49,898 nt of DNA. Origin: a virus. The position numbers and the translations under genes are program-made. The notes beneath the pieces are model-generated. The model saw only the letters and a list, made by a program, of their open reading frames with translations, ran no database searches and was not told where the DNA came from. The stretch is from positions 1 through 49,898 of the IMG/VR virus record IMGVR_UViG_3300046689_000033, one strand, 5' to 3'. Shown here in pieces: positions 1 to 6,345 of this stretch. Each line of letters begins with the position of its first letter. The stretch's first letter is position 1.

Positions 1-1
1 C

Positions 2-121
2 ATCCACATGGTGCGCCACGAGATAGACAGGCGCAACCGTCGCATATTCCTCATGGATGCAGAAGAAAAAATACGCTCGTGGTCCCGCCTACACCCGAGA
101 GGGCGACTACTTGACAAGTAA
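2..121 (+). CDS. 3' end of an upstream gene, partial
   Basis: An open frame enters from the left edge and stops at TAA 119-121, giving 39 visible residues rich in Arg, Lys and Glu. It ends 23 bases before the polymerase start and has the same direction, so it is probably the preceding operon member. No family can be recognised from so short a tail. A start inside the window (ATG at 8) would give a 37-residue protein, but a longer gene beginning outside is more likely. Confidence 0.45.
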   Translation: MHMVRHEIDRRNRRIFLMDAEEKIRSWSRLHPRGRLLDK

Positions 122-127
122 GAAATA

Positions 128-144
128 GCCCCCATATATGGGGC
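128..144 (+). repeat. Palindrome directly before the polymerase start
   Basis: A perfect 14-base palindrome, CCCCATATATGGGG, lies at 130-143. GCCCC at 128-132 can also pair with GGGGC at 140-144. It touches the ATG of the polymerase gene at 145 and fills the place where a ribosome binding site would be. It could be an operator or a hairpin limiting translation. No U-run follows, so it is not a terminator. Confidence 0.5.
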
Positions 145-2004
145 ATGATTGTATTTGCAGATTTTGAGACTTACTGGGACAAGCAATTCACTCTCAGCAA
201 GCTCACTCCCCCAGAATATATCATGGACCCGCGCTTCCAAGTGCATGGATGCGCAATCCAAGAGGGCGTTAGCGGAAAGCCACGGTGGCTGAACGCTGGT
301 GCTACCTCGAAGTATTTCTCCGAGCTACCTGTTGACCTCACGGCCGTTGTCACTTTCAACGCTCTGTTTGATAGCGCCATCATGGCATGGCGATACGGTT
401 ATGTCCCCGAGTTGATGATAGACGTGCTTGGCATGGCGAGAGCCGTGATAGGCTCCCGTATGCCCGGGCGCAGCTTCTCGCTGGCCAAAGTTGCCGAGTT
501 CTTGGAGATAGGCGAGAAGGGCGGCGAGGTAGAGAACACCTGCGGGCGCACGACAGACGATCTAGTGGCCGACAAGGACGCATACAGCCGGTTAGCCAAC
601 TACGCCATCAATGACGTAAAGCTCACCGCAGCCGCATACGCTATGCTTAGGGCGGATATACCGGAGAGCGAGCTTCAGCTGTGCGATCTGGTGCTGCGTG
701 CTGCCATACGTCCGCAGCTGCACTTCGACAGAGAGACAATACGCAAGAACCTAGTAGACCAGCAGCAGCGCAAAGCGCAGCTTCTAGCGCGCTGTGGAAC
801 CACGATCCCTTCCCTCATGTCGGCAGAACGCTTTAAGGGTATGCTTGAAGGAATGGGCGTATCGGTGCCCAACAAGACATCGCCCACTGGGAAGCAAATC
901 CCTGCGCTCGCCAAGACCGACCTGTTCATGCAGGACTTATCAGAGCACCCGGACCCCGAGGTCGCGGCGCTTGCCGCCGCTAGGCTAGGACTCAAGAGCA
1001 CGCTGGAGGAGACACGATCACAGCGCCTGCTGACCATTGCCGACGTGAAGAACCTACCCAACGCCTCGTACCCGACCGGGTACGCACCCGTGCCGATAAA
1101 GTACGGGGCAGCGCGCACGCATAGGTTCGGCGGCGACTGGAGGATCAACCTTCAGAACTTACCTCGCGGTAGCGAACTCCGAAAAGCCTTCAAGGCTCCG
1201 AGGGGATGCAGCGTGATCGTTGCCGACCTCAAGCAGATCGAGGCGCGCATGGCCGCATGGTTCTGCAAGCAGCAGAACCTCGTAACCATATTCGAGCAGG
1301 GACTCGACCCCTACGCCCACTTAGCCTCTAAAATCTTCAACCGTTCGATTGACCCCAAGGTAGACAAGCTAGAACGCTTCATTGGTAAGACCGGCATCTT
1401 GGGGCTAGGCTACGGAGCGGGCGCACCTAAGTTCCATACGATGGTTCACATGCTCGCCAAGTCGCAGCTTGGCAAAGACATTCCATTTACGGAGCGCGAC
1501 GCGGTTCGGACGGTGGAGACATATAGAGAGACTTACCCACGCATCAAACAGACGTGGAACGAACTCAACGACGCGATCTCCACGACGCTCGTGAGTGGCG
1601 CTCTGCTTCACAGCTTCCCGGCCATAGAGATCGAGCGTGGCCAAATCGTGCTCCCCAACGGGCTGATACTACAGTACCCCGACCTAGTTAGGAACGGCAT
1701 GGGGGACTGGACCTACCGGGACAACAACACATTTCCCAAAATTTACGGCGCAAAATTGCTCGAAAACATAATCCAATCGCTGGCGCGCGTGGCGCTCACC
1801 ACTATGGCGTTGCGCTTGAACCGCAACAACCTTCGGTTCGCGATGCAGGTTCACGACGAACTGGTTTTCGTAGTCGCCGACTCGCAGGTAGCGCGGGCTA
1901 CACAGGTGATCGAGGAAGAAATGACGCGCGAAATACAGTGGGCCATAGGCTTACCTCTGGGTGTGGACATTCACCACGGCAAGACGTATGGGGACGCCAA
2001 ATGA
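145..2004 (+). CDS. Family A DNA polymerase with 3'-5' exonuclease domain
   Basis: This is the replicative DNA polymerase, 619 residues, of the Pol I-like phage type without a 5'-3' exonuclease. The N-terminal proofreading domain shows D6-x-E8 (Exo I), an N-A-L-F-D segment (Exo II) and Y-A-I-N-D (Exo III). The polymerase domain shows motif A with D361 in ADLKQIEAR, motif B R411-x3-K415-x7-YG, and motif C H570-D571-E572. Motif A has K where Pol I has S. Position 419 of motif B is Leu, where Pol I-type enzymes have the Phe/Tyr that discriminates sugars. It overlaps the next gene by ATGA. With the HD and MazZ-type genes downstream, a DpoZ-like role in Z-DNA replication is possible but unproven. 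Confidence 0.95.
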   Translation: MIVFADFETYWDKQFTLSKLTPPEYIMDPRFQVHGCAIQEGVSGKPRWLNAGATSKYFSELPVDLTAVVTFNALFDSAIMAWRYGYVPELMIDVLGMARAVIGSRMPGRSFSLAKVAEFLEIGEKGGEVENTCGRTTDDLVADKDAYSRLANYAINDVKLTAAAYAMLRADIPESELQLCDLVLRAAIRPQLHFDRETIRKNLVDQQQRKAQLLARCGTTIPSLMSAERFKGMLEGMGVSVPNKTSPTGKQIPALAKTDLFMQDLSEHPDPEVAALAAARLGLKSTLEETRSQRLLTIADVKNLPNASYPTGYAPVPIKYGAARTHRFGGDWRINLQNLPRGSELRKAFKAPRGCSVIVADLKQIEARMAAWFCKQQNLVTIFEQGLDPYAHLASKIFNRSIDPKVDKLERFIGKTGILGLGYGAGAPKFHTMVHMLAKSQLGKDIPFTERDAVRTVETYRETYPRIKQTWNELNDAISTTLVSGALLHSFPAIEIERGQIVLPNGLILQYPDLVRNGMGDWTYRDNNTFPKIYGAKLLENIIQSLARVALTTMALRLNRNNLRFAMQVHDELVFVVADSQVARATQVIEEEMTREIQWAIGLPLGVDIHHGKTYGDAK

Positions 2005-2138
2005 GCAGACCCGGCCTATATGTATTGGTGATACTTGGCACGCTGGCGTCGTGTGATGCCAACGACAAAGCGACCAAAATCTTAAACCGCACGGAAGTAG
2101 TGGCATGCGTGCCTGCACCTACGGTAGATGCCAAATGA
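2001..2138 (+). CDS. Small putative lipoprotein
   Basis: A 45-residue protein starts at the ATG that overlaps the polymerase stop (ATGA). Residues 5-17 form a short hydrophobic stretch ending in L-A-S-C, a good lipobox with Cys at about position 18, so the mature part would be a peptide of about 28 residues anchored in a membrane. The mature part is not Pro-rich, unlike typical Rz1 outer spanins. No function can be assigned. It is translationally coupled to both neighbours by ATGA overlaps. Confidence 0.6.
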   Translation: MSRPGLYVLVILGTLASCDANDKATKILNRTEVVACVPAPTVDAK

Positions 2139-2308
2139 GCCGGACAGTGGACCACGCGCACCAACAAGGCAGGCTATTCGACTTACTGCTGCCGCACGTA
2201 GAGGCAGAGGACAAGATGTTTTCCGATGCGGAGTTCGTTTACCGCGTGGGCCAACGGTTCCAGACCGAGTGGAACAAGAAGCAAACGCTGGTCGACCCCA
2301 ACGAGTGA
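2135..2308 (+). CDS. Small hypothetical protein
   Basis: A 57-residue acidic, helical-looking protein of unknown family. Its ATG overlaps the stop of the lipoprotein gene in the same ATGA arrangement seen throughout this operon. It has no Cys motif, signal peptide or membrane segment. The start is chosen because of this coupling. A longer version from 2105 would lie inside the lipoprotein gene and has no better ribosome binding site. Confidence 0.6.
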   Translation: MSRTVDHAHQQGRLFDLLLPHVEAEDKMFSDAEFVYRVGQRFQTEWNKKQTLVDPNE

Positions 2309-2315
2309 TAGCAAA

Positions 2316-2528
2316 ATGAGCAAGTACGACGAGATCGACCTCAAGATACTAAAAACGTACCAACTACTTGGGCCTATTGCGGACAAGGAAATGGCGCACC
2401 ATATAGGTCGTAGCATACGACCGACGCAGGAGCGCATACGAAATCTGCTAGCGAGCGGCGCTGTAAAACACACAGTGGTGACAGATAATGACACGGTTCG
2501 CTGCCCGCGCTGTGGGAAATTCAAATGA
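2316..2528 (+). CDS. Small winged-helix protein with C-terminal CxxC
   Basis: A 70-residue protein. Residues about 7-55 read like a compact helix-turn-helix or winged helix: a helical stretch, then ADKEMAHHIGRS, then a predicted recognition helix containing RPTQERIRNLL. A C-terminal C-P-R-C-G knuckle follows. It probably binds DNA and may regulate this operon. The ATG at 2316 follows the previous stop by 7 bases, and the gene overlaps the next by ATGA. The fold is inferred from residue pattern only. Confidence 0.65.
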   Translation: MSKYDEIDLKILKTYQLLGPIADKEMAHHIGRSIRPTQERIRNLLASGAVKHTVVTDNDTVRCPRCGKFK

Positions 2529-2641
2529 CACGAGCGGATTTGATAGCCTTCGGGGTAATACTGGCCCCGCTTGGCTACTTGGTGGTCTTGTTCGCGCTGG
2601 TATCCTTGCTAGCCGTGGTTGAAAAATGGTGGTTCAAATAA
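2525..2641 (+). CDS. Tiny single-span membrane protein
   Basis: A 38-residue protein starting in the ATGA overlap. Residues about 6-32 form one strongly hydrophobic segment, followed by a basic, aromatic end (EKWWFK). Its stop codon TAA overlaps the AAGGAGG ribosome binding site of the HD gene. A small inner-membrane protein is likely. Function is unknown; superinfection exclusion and lysis regulation are typical roles for such proteins but nothing here decides between them. Confidence 0.55.
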   Translation: MTRADLIAFGVILAPLGYLVVLFALVSLLAVVEKWWFK

Positions 2642-2647
2642 AGGAGG
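2641..2647 (+). promoter_or_regulatory. Strong ribosome binding site of the HD gene
   Basis: AAGGAGG lies 5 bases before the ATG at 2653. It sets the start there rather than at an in-frame upstream codon at 2626, which would place this site inside the coding region. Confidence 0.8.
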
Positions 2648-2652
2648 GCGGT

Positions 2653-3228
2653 ATGCCCCTAGACATTGAAGTGCAGCAAGACGCAGAGATCGGTGCCTAC
2701 AAGGACTGCTGGATGCAGACCTATACCGGCAAGAAATTCCACCTTCTCGCTCCGAGTCAGGACGAGATCGACATTGAGGACATTGCTGGCCCTCTGTCGA
2801 AGATGTGCCGCTACGGTGGCCATACCAAGTTCTTCTACTCCGTGGCCGAGCACAGCGTGCTCATAGCGCGCAAGGCCCCCACACCGTACAAGCTGGCCGC
2901 TCTGCTTCACGACGCCAGCGAGGCATACATCGCCGACATTATCCGTCCGCTCAAGCCCCACATGCCGGGGTACTACGAGAAAGAGGACATTGTGATGGAG
3001 GCTATTGCCAAGAAGTTCGGCTTCCAGTATCCAATGCCTCTGGAAATCAAGGCGCTCGACATTGCGATCCTGTCCGACGAGCGCGATGCCGTCATGGCCA
3101 AGACCGACGACGCACCGGGGCTGTGGGGCAACACGTCGCCAGCACTGGGCGTCAAGATCACCGGGTGGGCACCCAAGACCGCCTACCTCCACTTCATGAA
3201 CTCGTTCCTGAAGTACACCCGTGGTTAA
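2653..3228 (+). CDS. HD-domain phosphohydrolase (YfbR/DatZ-like)
   Basis: A 191-residue metal-dependent phosphohydrolase of the HD superfamily. Likely metal ligands are H67 in the AEHS segment and H86-D87 in LLHDASEAY; a conserved RPLK follows at about residue 98. Length and motifs fit the compact phage and bacterial group that includes the 5'-deoxynucleotidase YfbR and the dATP triphosphohydrolase DatZ of phage S-2L. Its substrate is probably a deoxynucleotide. Whether it removes dATP, as DatZ does, cannot be told from motifs, since similar proteins occur in phages with ordinary DNA. A MazZ-type enzyme is encoded 2.6 kb downstream. Confidence 0.85.
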   Translation: MPLDIEVQQDAEIGAYKDCWMQTYTGKKFHLLAPSQDEIDIEDIAGPLSKMCRYGGHTKFFYSVAEHSVLIARKAPTPYKLAALLHDASEAYIADIIRPLKPHMPGYYEKEDIVMEAIAKKFGFQYPMPLEIKALDIAILSDERDAVMAKTDDAPGLWGNTSPALGVKITGWAPKTAYLHFMNSFLKYTRG

Positions 3229-3400
3229 GTTCGAGGGCCAGCACGACGATTGGGTCGAAAGGCACGACTCAACGTACTGTAGACAGTGCGCGCACAGGTT
3301 CGTCGTGACGCCCCTGACAATAACGCGCATATCCAACCCGAGAGCTGATCTCGATGTGGGATACGCCGTCAAGGAATGGAAGCTCTTTCCCAATGGCTAA
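3221..3400 (+). CDS. Small CxxC protein, GTG start
   Basis: A 59-residue protein with a GTG start overlapping the end of the HD gene by 8 bases. It carries a C-R-Q-C knuckle at about residues 20-23 within a basic, aromatic context and has no partner knuckle, so it may bind zinc as a dimer or be only a half-finger. It overlaps the nuclease gene by 8 bases. It is one of several short CxxC proteins in this operon (see 5180, 6531 and 7016). Function is unknown. Confidence 0.5.
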   Translation: MVKFEGQHDDWVERHDSTYCRQCAHRFVVTPLTITRISNPRADLDVGYAVKEWKLFPNG

Positions 3401-4067
3401 ACCCTTCTCATGGAGCTTCTCGAAGCTCAAGAACTTCGAGGACTGCGCGTTCCGCCACCAGCAGGTGGACCTGCTCCGCACGTTCAAAGATGCCGAGGGC
3501 GAGCAACTCAAGTGGGGCAACACCCTGCACGAGGCGTTCGCAAAGTACTTGAAAAAAGAGATCGCGACATTACCTGTAAGTATGCTACCCTACCAGAACT
3601 GGTTGGACCGCGTGAACAAGGGAACAGGCCGCCTTTATGTGGAGCAGAAATACGCCATCACAGAGAAGTACCAAGGCACGGAGTGGTTTGCGCCTAACGC
3701 TTGGTACCGTGGCATTGGCGACGTTGTTCGCATTGATCCACCTGTTGGTCTTGTACTCGACTGGAAAACTGGAAAGCCACGGGTTGACAGCGACCAGCTT
3801 GGGCTCATGGCCCAGTGCATCTTCTCCCATTTCCCCGAAGTCAAGGTAGTACGGAGCGAATACGTATGGCTCGCGGACGACTGCTCGACGCCGGAAGTGT
3901 TCAAGCGGGAGGACATGGCGGACCTGTGGGTTCGTCTTCTCCCCCGCGTGGGAGCCATGAAGAAGGCGTGGGAGAGTACATTGTACCCGCAGAAACCTGG
4001 AGGGCTCTGCAAGCGGTACTGCCCGGTAGTGGCTTGTCCCTATCACGGGAAGGGATCGAAGCCATGA
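3393..4067 (+). CDS. PD-(D/E)XK nuclease, Cas4/RecB-like, with possible Fe-S cysteines
   Basis: A 224-residue protein of the RecB/Cas4-like nuclease group. Catalytic candidates are H46 (LHEAF), D110 (GIGD), D123-W-K125 and Q135 (DQLGLMA), in the order expected for this fold. One cysteine near the N-terminus (C18) and three near the C-terminus (C206, C210, C215) match the spacing logic of the 4Fe-4S cluster in Cas4 and AddB nucleases. The start at 3393 is chosen because the family begins with a short SFSKL segment; an upstream in-frame codon at 3354 adds residues without support. Likely role: DNA processing in replication or recombination. Confidence 0.85.
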   Translation: MAKPFSWSFSKLKNFEDCAFRHQQVDLLRTFKDAEGEQLKWGNTLHEAFAKYLKKEIATLPVSMLPYQNWLDRVNKGTGRLYVEQKYAITEKYQGTEWFAPNAWYRGIGDVVRIDPPVGLVLDWKTGKPRVDSDQLGLMAQCIFSHFPEVKVVRSEYVWLADDCSTPEVFKREDMADLWVRLLPRVGAMKKAWESTLYPQKPGGLCKRYCPVVACPYHGKGSKP

Positions 4068-4357
4068 GCGGCTTCACCTCGATGAGTAATAAAATCATAA
4101 CGGGCTCGGGGACCCAGCAGTCGCAACCTATACCGCAGCGTGTCCCGCAGGGCGCTTTGATAGAGCCAGAGGAATACCCCGCGCAGTTACTGATGGCGAA
4201 GCGCGACGAGCTACGCGACACCATCACTAGGCACGAAACTAACGTGAAGCACTTGGAGTCGGAGGCTGTGAAAGAGCGGGACCAACTCCATGCCGCGCAG
4301 CGCATACACGCCAACCTAGTATTCGCCATCAAGGTGTTATCGGAGACTGCCAAATGA
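4064..4357 (+). CDS. Small coiled-coil protein
   Basis: A 97-residue protein starting in an ATGA overlap with the nuclease gene. The first 40 residues are Ser/Gln/Pro-rich and probably flexible. Residues about 42-95 form a charged heptad-like helix (MAKRDELRDTITRHETNVKH and onward) typical of a coiled coil. No enzyme motif is present. It overlaps the endolysin gene by ATGA. A structural or accessory function is likely but not identifiable. Confidence 0.65.
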   Translation: MSGFTSMSNKIITGSGTQQSQPIPQRVPQGALIEPEEYPAQLLMAKRDELRDTITRHETNVKHLESEAVKERDQLHAAQRIHANLVFAIKVLSETAK

Positions 4358-5127
4358 AAGTCCCACAACTGCCGCTGAACACGCTGCGAGATTTGTGGCC
4401 GCGCGGCAACAGCAAAGTCCCACAGTTACTTGAGGGTATGTCGTTCACTGCGAGCGCCATCTTTATCAAGTACGGGATACTGACCAACGACGTCGCGGCT
4501 ATCGCAATGGCGCAGTTCAGCCACGAGTGCGGCGCAGGGACCGAAATGGAAGAAAACCTTAACTACACCGCGCAGCGCATCGCGCAGGTGTGGCCGAGCA
4601 GGCCCGGCGCAGTGCGGTACGCGCACGACCCGAGGGGGCTGGCCGACTTCGTGTACGGCTCCCGCATGGGGAACACCCCCGGCACCGACGATGGATGGAA
4701 CTACCGTGGGCGCGGCCTCGCGCAGACCACCGGCAAGGAAGAATACGCCGATATGCAGAAGGCCACCGGCATGCTTCTCGTGCAGCATCCCGAGCAGGTC
4801 AACGACCCGCACCACGCCCTTGAGATAGCGTGCGCCAACTTCATCAAGTGCGGCTGCTTGCCGTTCGCCAAGCGTGGCGACATATCTGCGGTCACAAAGC
4901 GCCTGAACGGCGGATACACCGGACTACAGGAGAGAGTAGTATGGACAATAAAGTGGCGTCGCGCCCTACAAAACGTACCGCTGGTGGACGTAATGCCGTC
5001 GCCAATCGCACCGCACCCAAGCGTCGACCCAAAATTGCAGCGCCTGCCGCCGCCGCTCCCAGAGCAGAAGCGGGAAGCGTTCGTGCCCGAGACGTGGGGC
5101 CAGTGGATAATCCGCAAATTCTTCTGA
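4354..5127 (+). CDS. Endolysin, glycoside hydrolase family 19
   Basis: A 257-residue peptidoglycan hydrolase of the GH19 (chitinase/lysozyme) family that would cleave the glycan backbone at lysis. The general acid is expected at E58 (SHECG) and the second conserved acidic site in EENLNY (residues 66-71). W-N-Y-R-G-R-G-L-A-Q and the late N-G-G-Y-T-G segment are also typical. The catalytic domain fills residues about 10-205. The tail is Pro-rich and ends in an aromatic, basic WGQWIIRKFF that could touch membrane. There is no signal peptide, so export would need a holin. It lies in the replication operon, far from the holin candidates at 33.5-34.3 kb. Confidence 0.9.
   Translation: MKVPQLPLNTLRDLWPRGNSKVPQLLEGMSFTASAIFIKYGILTNDVAAIAMAQFSHECGAGTEMEENLNYTAQRIAQVWPSRPGAVRYAHDPRGLADFVYGSRMGNTPGTDDGWNYRGRGLAQTTGKEEYADMQKATGMLLVQHPEQVNDPHHALEIACANFIKCGCLPFAKRGDISAVTKRLNGGYTGLQERVVWTIKWRRALQNVPLVDVMPSPIAPHPSVDPKLQRLPPPLPEQKREAFVPETWGQWIIRKFF
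4928..4936 (+). promoter_or_regulatory. Ribosome binding site inside the endolysin gene
   Basis: AGGAGAGAG ends 4 bases before an ATG at 4941; measured from its AGGAG core the spacing is 8. It is a good site and lies within the endolysin reading frame, which is the main evidence that a separate protein starts there. Confidence 0.6.
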
Positions 5128-5219
5128 GGGCGCGCAAGGCAATCGACGCTTTCAACTGGTGGAAACTGGAGATACCCGAATGGCTGCGCCGGTATCCGAA
5201 AAGCGACACCCGCACATAA
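4941..5219 (+). CDS. Basic protein overlapping the endolysin gene out of frame
   Basis: A 92-residue frame that starts behind a good ribosome binding site inside the endolysin gene, shares 187 bases with it in another frame, then continues 92 bases alone. The first two thirds are very rich in Arg, Lys, Ala and Pro. The C-terminal third (AIDAFNWWKLEIPEWLRRYP) looks like an aromatic amphipathic helix. It also overlaps the next gene. It could be a lysis-associated or DNA-binding peptide; no family is recognised. Without it, 5128-5179 would be empty in a tightly packed operon. Confidence 0.5.
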   Translation: MDNKVASRPTKRTAGGRNAVANRTAPKRRPKIAAPAAAAPRAEAGSVRARDVGPVDNPQILLRARKAIDAFNWWKLEIPEWLRRYPKSDTRT

Positions 5220-5389
5220 GAGCGTGCGGCAGCGGCGACTTCAACTGTAACGTATGCGGCAGGTGGTTAAGAGTCATAGAATACCACGGCCTCGTAAGCT
5301 CCAGAGAGAACGATAAGATGCAAGTAGCAACCCAACCAATCAACACATGGGGAGGGGTTCAATGCCCGCCACAAAAGACCAGCACGTAG
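5180..5389 (+). CDS. Small CxxC zinc-ribbon-like protein
   Basis: A 69-residue protein. The ATG at 5180 follows a GGAG site with 7-base spacing, which is preferred over a GTG at 5159. Cysteines sit at about residues 16, 22 and 25 (C-G-S-G-D-F-N-C-N-V-C) and may form a metal knuckle. The remainder is basic and aromatic. It overlaps the next gene by 28 bases. Function is unknown; it resembles the other short CxxC proteins of this operon only in that motif. Confidence 0.55.
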   Translation: MAAPVSEKRHPHIRACGSGDFNCNVCGRWLRVIEYHGLVSSRENDKMQVATQPINTWGGVQCPPQKTST

Positions 5390-5592
5390 CGTGGATCGAC
5401 TTCCACGAGAAGATGGAACTCATAAGCCTGCGGATCAAGAACACCGTGGCGCTGATACAGGCCAAGAAGGAAGCCAACATTCCGCTGACTGCGGACGACC
5501 TCGCCAAGATCGCCGCCATCCGGCAAACGGCCATCGACGCCACGCGGCGCGCACAGGACGAGTACTTCAAGGAGATGGAAGGCCACAAATGA
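5362..5592 (+). CDS. Small helical protein
   Basis: A 76-residue, almost fully helical, charged protein with no Cys or membrane segment. The ATG at 5362 follows a GGGGAGGGG site. An in-frame codon at 5347 would place that site inside the gene. Residues about 10-70 could form a two-helix hairpin or coiled coil. It overlaps the next gene by ATGA and ends in Lys, as many genes here do. Function is unknown. Confidence 0.65.
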   Translation: MPATKDQHVAWIDFHEKMELISLRIKNTVALIQAKKEANIPLTADDLAKIAAIRQTAIDATRRAQDEYFKEMEGHK

Positions 5593-5678
5593 GCACGCTG
5601 AGAAAAGTTTGGTTTAGCTTCGGCGTTGTACTGGCCTCGTGCGGTCTGATCATACTCTGTATAGGACTGTTCAAATGA
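5589..5678 (+). CDS. Tiny membrane protein
   Basis: A 29-residue protein coupled to both neighbours by ATGA overlaps. Residues about 8-26 are a single hydrophobic span containing two Cys; an L-A-S-C lies in the middle but the hydrophobic stretch continues past it, so a lipoprotein is less likely than a simple membrane span. It ends in FK like the 38-residue membrane protein at 2525. Function is unknown. Confidence 0.5.
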   Translation: MSTLRKVWFSFGVVLASCGLIILCIGLFK

Positions 5679-5845
5679 GACACAACCGAGTTGCTGCGCT
5701 ACTCTACGTAACCTTCATCGCGATGTTGTTCGTCATAGGGGTATTCCTGCTCGCCATAGGGCTGGTAGGTAAGACCTGCGCGAACACCATCTGCACCACC
5801 TTCTGCTCCAACGGGGTGTGCATAACCACATGCGTGGACCAATGA
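5675..5845 (+). CDS. Small membrane protein with Cys-rich tail
   Basis: A 56-residue protein with one membrane span at about residues 8-31 followed by a short tail with five Cys spaced C-x4-C-x3-C-x4-C-x3-C. The basic N-terminus (MRHNR) predicts the N-in orientation, which puts the tail in the periplasm where disulfides could form. It starts in an ATGA overlap and ends in another. No family is recognised. A role at the envelope, such as lysis control or blocking superinfection, is plausible but inferred only from topology. Confidence 0.6.
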   Translation: MRHNRVAALLYVTFIAMLFVIGVFLLAIGLVGKTCANTICTTFCSNGVCITTCVDQ

Positions 5846-6345
5846 GCATCGTCGATGGTTTCCCGTGGAAAGAGCCACCAACCACTAAACCGACCGTCAA
5901 CCCGAAGGATCAATGTGGTGTCCAAAAAGCGCCGATCTCCTACGTCTCGGGGCCAGTCCTATTCGAGCTTGGCCTTGGTATGGCCGAAGGGGGCTACAAG
6001 TATGGTGCCCACAATTACCGGGCGATGGGTGTCCAAGCGTCAATTTATTTTGACGCTACAATGCGACACCTTTGGGCGTGGTGGGAAGGCCAAGACTATG
6101 ACCCTGACAGTACGGCCAAGCTCCACCACGTCACGAAAGCTATCGCAAGCTTGGTTGTCATTCGCGATAGCATGCTCATGGGGAACCACACCGACGATAG
6201 GCCCATACGCCACCCGAGTGGAGAAAGAGCTGGCTGGCTGGATAGCGCGAACAAACTCATCAAAGTCTTGAACGAACAGTACCCGAAGCCACTCCAGCGT
6301 TACACCCAAGTAAGGAAGGAACACGACGATGCCGCTTCACAATAG
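5842..6345 (+). CDS. dATP/dGTP diphosphohydrolase-like (DUF5664, MazZ-type)
   Basis: A 167-residue protein matching the all-alpha family annotated dATP/dGTP diphosphohydrolase (DUF5664), related in function to MazZ of cyanophage S-2L. Diagnostic segments are G-Y-K-Y-G-A-H-N-Y-R at residues 51-60, the DATMRHLWAWWEG helix at 71-83 and the LHHVTKA helix at 94-100. Such enzymes turn dGTP or dATP into the monophosphate and pyrophosphate. In Z-DNA phages this supplies dGMP to PurZ. The family also occurs in phages without Z-DNA. It overlaps the Acb2-like gene by 17 bases and its neighbour upstream by ATGA. Confidence 0.8.
   Translation: MSIVDGFPWKEPPTTKPTVNPKDQCGVQKAPISYVSGPVLFELGLGMAEGGYKYGAHNYRAMGVQASIYFDATMRHLWAWWEGQDYDPDSTAKLHHVTKAIASLVVIRDSMLMGNHTDDRPIRHPSGERAGWLDSANKLIKVLNEQYPKPLQRYTQVRKEHDDAASQ
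6036..6057 (+). repeat. Inverted repeat inside the diphosphohydrolase gene
   Basis: AGCGTCAA (6036-6043) and TTGACGCT (6050-6057) form a perfect 8-base stem with a 6-base loop inside coding sequence. It may be chance, an RNA hairpin, or a protein-binding site. No terminator U-run follows. Confidence 0.4.

Noticed and set aside
2001-2138. Lipoprotein as an outer-membrane spanin (Rz1)
   Set aside because: The mature part is not Pro-rich, and no inner-membrane spanin partner overlaps or adjoins it; kept as a lipoprotein of unknown role.
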